Part shown: piece by piece, positions 7,647-13,354 of the stretch
Position numbering within the stretch: position 1 is the first letter of the stretch
Layout: every line of letters begins with the position of its first letter
NCBI GenBank assembly: GCA_031178025.1
Contig: JAPSJU010000035.1
Span: 1 to 13,354 of the forward strand
DNA length: 13,354 nucleotides
Reading direction: 5' to 3'
From: Agromyces sp.
Lineage (GTDB): Bacteria > Actinomycetota > Actinomycetes > Actinomycetales > Microbacteriaceae
The notes under the pieces: model-generated
The model's database searches: none
Told to the model about the DNA's origin: nothing
The model's input: only the letters and a program-made list of their open reading frames with translations
Translations under genes and position numbers: made by a program

Positions 7647-8960
7647 GTGACCCCCGGCTCATTCCTCGCGCGACGACTCGGCCTTCGGGATGCCGTCGCC
7701 ATCGGCCTCGCCGCCATGATCGGCGCCGGCGTGTTCGCGGTATGGGCCCCGGCGGCGGCAGCGGCAGGGGTGTGGCTGATCGCCGGGCTCGCCCTCGCCG
7801 CCTTCGTCGCCTTCGCCAACGCCGGCTCCACCGCCCAGCTCGCGGTGCGCTACCCCGAGGCGGGCGGTGCCTATCGCTACGGGCGCGAGCAGCTCGGGCA
7901 GTGGCCCGGATTCCTGGCGGGCTGGGGCTTCGTCATCGGGAAGACCGCGAGCTGCGCGGCGATGGCGATGACGGCGGCGGCCTACCTCGTGCCCGACCCC
8001 TGGCAGAAGCCGGCCGCCGTGGTCGCCGTCATCGGGCTCGTCGGGGTCAACGTGCTCGGCGTCACCCGCACGGCTCGCGTCGCCGCCGTCCTCGTCTCCG
8101 CCGTCATCGCGGTCCTCGTGCTCGTCGTCGCGGCCGGTGTCGTCGCCATCGCGCACGGCACGGGGCCCTCGTCGGGCGCCGCCGCACCCGCGTCCGGGCT
8201 CGCCGTGGACGCGTCGGTGCCGATCGGCGGCCCCTACGGCGTCCTGCAGGCCGCGGCGCTCCTCTTCTTCGCCTTCGCGGGCTATGCGCGCATCGCGACG
8301 CTCGGCGAGGAGGTGCGGGAGCCGAGCCGCACCATCCCCCGTGCGATCGGCGTCGCCTTCGGCATCGTCGTGGTCGTGTACGCCGCCGTCGGCATCGCCG
8401 CCCTCGGCGCGCTCGGCTCCGAACGGCTCGCGGAGTCGGCCGCCCCGCTCGTCGACGTCGTGAGCGCGGCGGGCTGGCCGTGGGCGGAGCCGCTCGTGCG
8501 CATCGCGGCCGGTGTCGCCGCACTCGGATCGCTGCTCGCGCTCATCGCCGGAGTGGGCCGCACGAGCCTCGCCATGGCCCGCGACGGAGAGCTGCCCCGA
8601 CGGCTCGCCGCGGTGCACCCGCGGTTCGGGGTACCGCACGTCGCGGAGATCACCACGGGCGTCGCGATCGTCGTGCTCGTGCTCGTCGCCGACCTCCGCG
8701 GGGCCATCGGGTTCTCCTCGTTCGGCGTACTGCTCTACTACCTCGTGGCGAACGCCGCGGCGCTCACCCAGCCCCGTCCCGAACGCCTGGTGCCCCGCTG
8801 GCTCTCGTGGGCCGGAGCGGCCGGATGCGTCATCCTCGTCGTGGCGCTGCCGCTCGTGTCGATCCTCGCCGGGGTCGCCGTGCTCGCAACGGGTGCAGCG
8901 GTGCGCGCCGGGCGGCTCGCGCTCACCCGCCGTCGCGGCGGGAATAGGCTCGGCGCATGA
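7647..8960 (+). CDS. APC-superfamily amino acid permease
   Basis: A 437-residue integral membrane protein with about 12 predicted hydrophobic helices, the normal size for this family. The first helix carries the unwound-helix motif AMIGAGVF (23-30) that binds the substrate backbone. The helix-6 region has FFAFAGYARIATLGEEVREP (207-226), followed by the typical SRTIPRAI (227-234) loop. Transport is probably proton-coupled uptake or exchange of an amino acid or small amine; the substrate cannot be read from sequence. The GTG at 7647 is chosen over the ATG at 7629 because of the -10-like TATCGT six bases upstream. The stop overlaps the next ATG as ATGA, coupling it to the gamma-carbonic-anhydrase-like gene, and the promoter region is shared back to back with the glycoside hydrolase. 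Confidence 0.9.
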   Translation: MTPGSFLARRLGLRDAVAIGLAAMIGAGVFAVWAPAAAAAGVWLIAGLALAAFVAFANAGSTAQLAVRYPEAGGAYRYGREQLGQWPGFLAGWGFVIGKTASCAAMAMTAAAYLVPDPWQKPAAVVAVIGLVGVNVLGVTRTARVAAVLVSAVIAVLVLVVAAGVVAIAHGTGPSSGAAAPASGLAVDASVPIGGPYGVLQAAALLFFAFAGYARIATLGEEVREPSRTIPRAIGVAFGIVVVVYAAVGIAALGALGSERLAESAAPLVDVVSAAGWPWAEPLVRIAAGVAALGSLLALIAGVGRTSLAMARDGELPRRLAAVHPRFGVPHVAEITTGVAIVVLVLVADLRGAIGFSSFGVLLYYLVANAAALTQPRPERLVPRWLSWAGAAGCVILVVALPLVSILAGVAVLATGAAVRAGRLALTRRRGGNRLGA

Positions 8961-9493
8961 CTGCAGACCCGTCGGCCCGTATCCTCACCCTCGCCGGCAT
9001 CCCGGCTCCCGTGATCGACGAGCGCGCGTTCGTCGCCGCCGGCGCCGTCATCGTGGGCGATGTGCGCCTGGCCGCCGGTTCGAGCGTCTGGTACAACGCG
9101 GTGCTCCGCGCCGAGGCCGAGCCGATCGTCCTGGGGGAGGACGCGAATCTGCAGGACTCCGTCGTCTGCCACGTCGACGCCGGCTACCCGCTCACCATCG
9201 GCCGCGGCGTCTCCGTCGGGCACGGCGCCGTCCTGCACGGCTGCACGATCGAGGACGAATGCCTCATCGGCATGAATGCGACGGTGCTGAACGGGGCCGT
9301 CATCGGAGCCGGCTCGCTCGTGGCGGCCGGGGCCGTCGTGCTCGAGGGCACGGTCGTGCCCCCCGGGTCCCTCGTCGCCGGCGTGCCCGGCAAGGTGCGC
9401 AGGGAGCTGAGCGACGCGGAACGCGAGGGCATCCGCCGCAACGCCTCCGCCTACCTCCGGCATGTCGAGGAGCACTCCGCCCCCGTCGACTGA
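8957..9493 (+). CDS. Gamma-carbonic anhydrase-like hexapeptide-repeat protein
   Basis: A 178-residue left-handed beta-helix protein of the PaaY/YrdA/CaiE type. Repeating [I/L/V]-G-x-x hexapeptides run through about residues 25-145 and are followed by a C-terminal helix. The three metal-binding histidines of gamma-carbonic anhydrases are present: His72 (VCHVD), His89 (VGHG) and His94 (LHGC). The catalytic-site Arg51 and Gln66-Asp67 (NLQD) are also kept, although the usual RGD reads RAE. A trimer with zinc or iron at the interfaces is expected. Family members include true carbonic anhydrases and CoA-thioesterases such as PaaY. Coupling to an amino acid permease by ATGA suggests a shared process, but which one is not evident. 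The downstream glycosyltransferase is convergent, with only 3 bases between stop codons. Confidence 0.9.
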   Translation: MTADPSARILTLAGIPAPVIDERAFVAAGAVIVGDVRLAAGSSVWYNAVLRAEAEPIVLGEDANLQDSVVCHVDAGYPLTIGRGVSVGHGAVLHGCTIEDECLIGMNATVLNGAVIGAGSLVAAGAVVLEGTVVPPGSLVAGVPGKVRRELSDAEREGIRRNASAYLRHVEEHSAPVD

Positions 9494-9496
9494 GGG

Positions 9497-10933
9497 TCAG
9501 GCTCGGATCGCACTGCTCGGATGCCCCGCGCGTGCCCGGCCCGACAGGTGCAGGTCCGACTCGGGACGCGCAGTCGCGTCGAGGGAGGCCGGTTCGACGT
9601 GCAGGAGCTCGAGGAGCGGCCGCTCTCCGAGGAGCCAGGCGCGGACACGACGCGCGCGGCGCACGACCCAGCGCGCCGGCACGGCGACGCCCATCGCCAT
9701 CGCGCCCGCCACGGAGCGATCGTGGTGCCCGAGCATCCGCTTGCGCTCGAAGGCCCGACGCAGCGCCCCACCCGTGAGGTTGAAGCGGCGAGCGCTCAGC
9801 ACGAGCGTTCTCGCATGACGCTTGGCGAGGAGGTGTTCGAGGTGTTCCAGCCAGTCGTCGGCGGCCGTGCCGTGAAAGTAGTTGTCGTCGAGCCACGCCG
9901 CTTCGGGCGTGCGGCCCTCGCCCGCTGCGACGGCCGCCGCGCCGCCGAACAGCCCGCTGCCCTCGAACACGGTGTTGATGAGCTTCGGAGCGACGCCGAA
10001 CTCGTCGACGACGAGCGCCGGCACGCCTGCCGCGATCGCCTCGAGCACCGCCGTGGAGCTCACGGTCACGAGCGTCGAGGCTCGGGAGAGGTGCTCCGCC
10101 ATCGGACCGTCCTCGACGACGAGGTTGGGCGGGAGCGAGCCCCCGAGCTCGGCGCGCACGCCGGCATCCGCGAGGAGGTCGCCGTAGTCGTACGCTTCCG
10201 CATGGGTCTGCGCCTCACCGGCGCGAGCGCGCACCTTGACGACGACGCGGCGGTTCGGCCGGCGTCGCGCGGCGTCGGCGAGCCAACGCAGCATCCGCAC
10301 CCGGTCCTCCCGCTCGGCGGGCACCTTCGCCTGCGCCGCGAAGACGAGGTCGGTGCGCGCCGCCCCGGTCGACTCGGCGGCGGCATCCTGCCGTCGTGAC
10401 TGCTCGGCGGCTCCGAGGAACGGCAGCGTCGCGAGCCCGAGGGCGACGGGCACCCCGAGCCGGCCGGCGTTGGCACTGAACTCGCGCACCTCGCGCCGGC
10501 TGTGCAGCACGATGAGGTCGACCTGCTCCCGGTAGATGATCGCCTTCGGCTCCGCCGGGATCGTGAGGCCCGGGAATCCGCTCACGAGCACCGGACGATC
10601 TGGACCTGCGCCCACGATGGGCGCGGCGACCCGCACGAGCGGCCCGCGCAGTGCCAGCAGCACGGCGTCGGGCCGGCTGTCGTCGACGAGGCCGCGCAGC
10701 TCGTCGAGCGCGACGTGCCGGACGTCACTCGGCGAGAACCGCGTGCCGGCGAGGGCCACCCGGAGCTGACGCGTGCTCGGCGCGGCCGGAGTGCGCACGA
10801 GGGCGAACTCGGCGAGGTATCCGTCAGGCAGCCGCGTCGCGAGGGCGGCACCCCACTTCGCGTACGAGTCGGTGTCGGCGACGACCAGGACGCGCCGTGC
10901 GGCGGCATCCGGGTGATCCGACGCTGCTCTCAC
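9497..10933 (-). CDS. Putative GT-B glycosyltransferase (DUF6716-type), nonulosonate cluster
   Basis: A 478-residue cytoplasmic protein with no clear membrane segment. An N-terminal Rossmann-like half begins RRVLVVADTDSYAKWG (13-28) and contains VSGFPGLTIP (117-126) and IVLHSRREV (141-149). A C-terminal half has FAAQAKVP (198-205) and VVVKVRA (230-236), then VTVSSTAVLEAIAAGVPALV (289-308), which looks like the nucleotide-sugar site of GT-B enzymes (Kdo/sialyl/polysialyltransferase-like). I associate this sequence type with actinobacterial DUF6716 proteins next to NeuB; that is recall, not a search. The GTG at 10933 overlaps the neuB TGA as GTGA, so it is translationally coupled to the synthase. 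The likely job is transfer of the CMP-activated nonulosonate to a surface glycan or wall polymer. The C-terminal about 70 residues are Arg/Ala-rich and less domain-like. Confidence 0.72.
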   Translation of the reverse strand: MRAASDHPDAAARRVLVVADTDSYAKWGAALATRLPDGYLAEFALVRTPAAPSTRQLRVALAGTRFSPSDVRHVALDELRGLVDDSRPDAVLLALRGPLVRVAAPIVGAGPDRPVLVSGFPGLTIPAEPKAIIYREQVDLIVLHSRREVREFSANAGRLGVPVALGLATLPFLGAAEQSRRQDAAAESTGAARTDLVFAAQAKVPAEREDRVRMLRWLADAARRRPNRRVVVKVRARAGEAQTHAEAYDYGDLLADAGVRAELGGSLPPNLVVEDGPMAEHLSRASTLVTVSSTAVLEAIAAGVPALVVDEFGVAPKLINTVFEGSGLFGGAAAVAAGEGRTPEAAWLDDNYFHGTAADDWLEHLEHLLAKRHARTLVLSARRFNLTGGALRRAFERKRMLGHHDRSVAGAMAMGVAVPARWVVRRARRVRAWLLGERPLLELLHVEPASLDATARPESDLHLSGRARAGHPSSAIRA

Positions 10934-11802
10934 GCGGGAACCCGGCGCAGCTTGGCGCGCGGCGCCTCTTCACCAGGGAACACGCGCTTCACGCCGTCGC
11001 CGAGGGCCTCGCCGATGATCCGGATGTCCCGAACGAGGTGCTCGAGTCCCTGCGGCTCGAGCGACGCCGCCTGGTCACTGCCCCACATCGCGCGATCGAG
11101 GGTGATGTGCCGCTCGACGGCGACGGCGCCGAGCGCGACCGCGGCGAGCGAGATCTGCAGCCCGCGCTCGTGGCCCGAGTACCCGATGGGCACGCCGGCG
11201 TAGCGCGAGCGGAGGGTGTCGATGGTGCGGAGGTTCGCCTCCTCGGGCGGCATCGGGTAGCTCGAGGTGGCGTGCAGCATGACGAGCCGGGAGGTGCCGA
11301 GCACCTCGACGGCGGCGTCGATCTCGTCGAGCGTCGACATCCCCGTCGACAGGATGACGGGCTTGCCCGTCGCCGCGATCGCCTCGAGCAGTTCCACATC
11401 GGTCACCGAGGCCGACGCGACCTTGTGCGCGACGACGTCGAGGCGCTCGAGGAACTCGACCGACGGCACGTCCCACGGCGACGCGAACCAGTCGATGCCG
11501 GCGCGGAGCGCGTACGAGGCGATCTCGAGGTACTCGGCCTCGCCGAACTCGACGCGGCGCCGGTAGTCGAGGTAGCTCATGGTGCCCCACGGCGTCTCAC
11601 GCGGCACGTCCCGCATGTGCTCGGGCGTCGCGATCTCGGGCGTGCGCTTCTGGAACTTCACCGCCTGCGCTCCGGACTCCACCGCGACGTCGATGAGACG
11701 CTTCGCGATGTCGACGTCGCCGTTGTGGTTGAGGCCGATCTCGCCGATGACGTAGACGGGCTGGCCCTGGCCGATCACCGATCGGCCGATGCGCACGGAC
11801 AT
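10930..11802 (-). CDS. NeuB-type nonulosonate synthase lacking the SAF domain
   Basis: A 290-residue TIM-barrel enzyme that would condense phosphoenolpyruvate with a hexose or N-acetylhexosamine (free or 6-phosphate). Family landmarks are VIGEIGLNHNGD (18-29), VKFQKR (48-53), ILSTGMST (150-157), HATSSYP (177-183), IGYSGHE (206-212) and VERHITLDR (229-237). His211 and His232 match the metal-binding histidines of bacterial sialic acid synthases. The usual PGPDH segment reads WGSDQ (240-244). Standard NeuB is about 340-350 residues with a C-terminal SAF (antifreeze-like) domain; this protein ends right after the linker (GEEAPRAKLRRVPA), with no frameshift needed to explain it. The ATG at 11802 has GAGGGAG five bases upstream. 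It follows the CMP-synthetase fusion after a 14-base gap and overlaps the glycosyltransferase by 4 bases. Confidence 0.85.
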   Translation of the reverse strand: MSVRIGRSVIGQGQPVYVIGEIGLNHNGDVDIAKRLIDVAVESGAQAVKFQKRTPEIATPEHMRDVPRETPWGTMSYLDYRRRVEFGEAEYLEIASYALRAGIDWFASPWDVPSVEFLERLDVVAHKVASASVTDVELLEAIAATGKPVILSTGMSTLDEIDAAVEVLGTSRLVMLHATSSYPMPPEEANLRTIDTLRSRYAGVPIGYSGHERGLQISLAAVALGAVAVERHITLDRAMWGSDQAASLEPQGLEHLVRDIRIIGEALGDGVKRVFPGEEAPRAKLRRVPA

Positions 11803-11807
11803 TCGTT

Positions 11808-11814
11808 CTCCCTC
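11808..11814 (-). promoter_or_regulatory. Shine-Dalgarno for the neuB-type gene
   Basis: GAGGGAG on the minus strand sits in the 14-base gap after the upstream stop, 5 bases before the ATG at 11802. It fixes this start and rules out the long N-terminal extension that the open frame would allow. Confidence 0.65.
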
Positions 11815-11816
11815 GT

Positions 11817-13283
11817 TCAGGATCGCGCGGAGTGCGCGGGGTCGTCGTCGGCGCTCGTGGCGCCGGTGGCGGGTCGGTCCGGGGTGCGGACACCACGGGC
11901 GGTTCGTGCCCGGCGGGCTGCTCGGGTGCCGCCGTCGGCGCGTCCGGCTTCCACGTCGCGGGCGTCGAGGATCAGGTCGGCGAGCTCGCGCACGGCGCCG
12001 TGCCCGCCGCGCCGGATGAGCACGTGCCGGGCAGCGGCACGCGCTGCGGGTGCGGCGTCCGGCACCACGACGGGCCAGCCGGCGAGCGCGAGCGCGGGGA
12101 GGTCGCCGCGGTCGTTGCCGAGGTAGGCGATGCGATCGAGTCGGATGCCGCGGTGCTCCGCCCATTCGCGCAGCGCCTCGCCCTTGTCGGCGACCCCCTG
12201 CCGGCACTCGACTCCGAGCTTGTCGGCCCGACGCCCGACGACGGGGTTCGCCTCGGCCGACAGGATGAGCACCGGCACCCCGGCCGCCCGCAGCCGCGCG
12301 ATGCCGGCACCGTCGGCGCGGCTCACCTGCACCGACTCCCGGCCGAGCTCATCGACGGAGGCGGAATCGTCGGTGTGCACGCCGTCGAAGTCGGTGACGA
12401 GGGCATCGACGTCGATGTGCGGATGCCGCGAGCCGGTGCGGTACGGGAACGAGGATGCCGCGAGCACGCGGTCGAGGTGCGGGGCCAGCGCCCTGGCGCG
12501 CTCGAGGTCGCCCGAGTCGTCGATCTCGATGGCATGGTCCGGCGGGACGGGCTGGATGCCCACACGCCCGAAGAAGCGGTGCCGGGCCCGACGGAAGGCG
12601 TCGGTGCCGAAGACGTAGAACGCTCCGGTCTCGGCGTACTCGGGCTCCCGGTCCTGACGGCGCTGGCGGTGCGCGGCGTCGTGGTTGACACCGACGGCCG
12701 TGCCGAGCGGCTGGTCGTCCCGCCACAGGAAGACGTGCGTCGGGGCCGCCGAGAACACGACATCGCGCTCCCCCGACGCGACGCGCTCGATCGCGGCGTC
12801 GAGGTCGGCGGGATCGATGAAGGGAGAGGTGGCCTGGATGAAGACGGTGACGCGCGCATCCTCCGGCGCTGCGGCCGGGCCGTCCGCCATGGCGTCGAGC
12901 GCGTGCAGGAGCGCCGACTCGCTGGATGCCGTCGCGCTCGCCAGTTCCGCGGGACGCGACACGACCTCGGCGCCGGCGGCGACGGCGGCATCCGCGATCT
13001 CGGCGTCATCGGTGGTGACGACGACGCGCCCGATGCGGTGGGCGGCGAGCGCCGCATGCACCGCCCTGGCCACGAGCGGCACGCCCCCGACTCGTGCGAC
13101 GTTCTTGCCGGGAAGCCCTTCCGAGCCGCCTCGAGCGGGGATGATCGCGACCGCGAGGACCGTGGCCGCCGAAGATGCTGCGGCCGTCGCCGGACCCGAT
13201 CGCGCCTCCGGCGCCACCACGTCGATCGCGGGCGCCGCTGCGGCGGACGCCTGGGGCGCCTCGGCGAGATCGATCTGGGCCAT
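11817..13283 (-). CDS. Fused CMP-nonulosonate cytidylyltransferase / HAD phosphatase (KdsC-like)
   Basis: A 488-residue two-domain protein. After a 42-residue Ala/Pro-rich leader, residues about 43-275 form a NeuA-like CMP transferase: IIPARGGSEGLPGKN (47-61), VTTDD (89-93), QATSPF (150-155), FSAAPTHVFLW (177-187), RRQDREPEY (208-216) and EIDDSGD (253-259). Residues about 290-442 form a HAD phosphatase with all four motifs: TDFDGVHTDD (297-306; Asp298 nucleophile, Asp300), LSAE (Ser342), ADKGE (Lys367) and LGNDRGD (Asp391, Asp394). The tail (443-488) is Arg/Asp-rich and probably disordered. The order and the RRQD segment resemble vertebrate CMAS. The phosphatase could dephosphorylate a nonulosonate 9-phosphate made by the downstream NeuB, and the N-domain would then make the CMP sugar. 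The ATG at 13283 has a TAGCTT hexamer 6 bases upstream. It is the first gene of a three-gene operon. Confidence 0.85.
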   Translation of the reverse strand: MAQIDLAEAPQASAAAAPAIDVVAPEARSGPATAAASSAATVLAVAIIPARGGSEGLPGKNVARVGGVPLVARAVHAALAAHRIGRVVVTTDDAEIADAAVAAGAEVVSRPAELASATASSESALLHALDAMADGPAAAPEDARVTVFIQATSPFIDPADLDAAIERVASGERDVVFSAAPTHVFLWRDDQPLGTAVGVNHDAAHRQRRQDREPEYAETGAFYVFGTDAFRRARHRFFGRVGIQPVPPDHAIEIDDSGDLERARALAPHLDRVLAASSFPYRTGSRHPHIDVDALVTDFDGVHTDDSASVDELGRESVQVSRADGAGIARLRAAGVPVLILSAEANPVVGRRADKLGVECRQGVADKGEALREWAEHRGIRLDRIAYLGNDRGDLPALALAGWPVVVPDAAPAARAAARHVLIRRGGHGAVRELADLILDARDVEAGRADGGTRAARRARTARGVRTPDRPATGATSADDDPAHSARS

Positions 13284-13289
13284 GGCGCG

Positions 13290-13295
13290 AAGCTA
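13290..13295 (-). promoter_or_regulatory. -10-like hexamer for the nonulosonate operon
   Basis: TAGCTT on the minus strand is followed by 6 bases and the ATG at 13283, the same geometry as at galT and the permease. No clear -35 or Shine-Dalgarno is seen. The 5' region continues to the window edge. Confidence 0.45.
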
Positions 13296-13306
13296 CGCGC
13301 GGCAGG

Positions 13307-13345
13307 CGGACGCCCGGTGCACGAGTGGTGAACACCGAGCGTCCG
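13307..13345. repeat. Inverted repeat upstream of the nonulosonate operon
   Basis: CGGACGC (13307-13313) and GCGTCCG (13339-13345) form a 7-bp perfect inverted repeat with a 25-base spacer. The spacer contains the small palindrome GGTGAACACC (13327-13336). It could be an operator region or a terminator of a gene beyond the edge; neither is established. Confidence 0.35.
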
Positions 13346-13354
13346 GCAGGTCGA

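Noticed and set aside
9501..9522. Direct repeat GCTCGGAT at 9501-9508 and 9515-9522
   Set aside because: Short, within the 3' end of a gene, and not placed like an attachment or regulatory site.
11817..11950. Arg/Asp-rich tail of the fusion protein as a frameshift artefact
   Set aside because: The HAD domain is complete before it, the next gene begins 14 bases after its stop with a good Shine-Dalgarno, and charged disordered tails are common in this GC range.
11832..13331. 499-codon plus-strand open frame over the CMP-transferase/phosphatase fusion
   Set aside because: Shadow frame; the opposite strand shows all NeuA and HAD motifs in order.

Overview
The base composition (very GC-rich), the strong G/C third-position bias, GTG starts, probable leaderless transcripts and the protein families point to a high-GC actinobacterium. 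The GalT, DeoR and GalM sequences and the frequent GGATGC/GCATCC hexamer suggest the family Microbacteriaceae (Agromyces/Microbacterium-like). This placement is an inference from recognised protein style, not from a search. The window is almost fully coding: ten complete genes, one gene cut by the left edge, and no intergenic gap over about 90 bases. I see no tRNA, rRNA, CRISPR array, insertion sequence or prophage gene.

Left part (1-4922). The tail of a MarP-like secreted or membrane serine protease ends at 723 and is followed by a strong hairpin. Then comes a galactose (Leloir) locus built around a divergent promoter at 2566-2646. Leftward run a DeoR-family repressor and an aldose 1-epimerase (galM); rightward run galT and galK. 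Both pairs overlap by ATGA. Two near-identical 13-bp operator-like repeats, 21 bp apart, overlap the predicted -35 regions of both promoters. The repressor probably controls its own operon and galTK.

Middle part (4935-9493). A YbaK-family aminoacyl-tRNA deacylase-like gene and a large membrane-anchored clan-A glycoside hydrolase with an N-terminal carbohydrate-binding-like domain lie on the minus strand. Diverging from the hydrolase is an operon of an APC-type amino acid permease coupled by ATGA to a gamma-carbonic-anhydrase-like hexapeptide protein.

Right part (9497-13283). A compact minus-strand operon looks like a nonulosonic (sialic-acid-like) acid system of three genes: a fused CMP-nonulosonate cytidylyltransferase/HAD phosphatase resembling the vertebrate CMAS layout, a NeuB-type synthase that stops before the usual C-terminal SAF domain, and a GT-B-like glycosyltransferase (the type I associate with DUF6716). 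Together they could make a nonulosonate 9-phosphate, dephosphorylate it, activate it with CMP and transfer it to a cell-surface acceptor. The phosphatase fusion, the missing SAF domain and the absence of a NeuC-like epimerase make this the most unusual part of the window.

A recurring regulatory theme is a -10-like hexamer placed 6-7 bases before the start codon of galT, deoR, ybaK-like, the permease and the neu operon, suggesting leaderless mRNAs. The glycoside hydrolase, in contrast, has a near-perfect Shine-Dalgarno sequence, which moves its start to an internal GTG.
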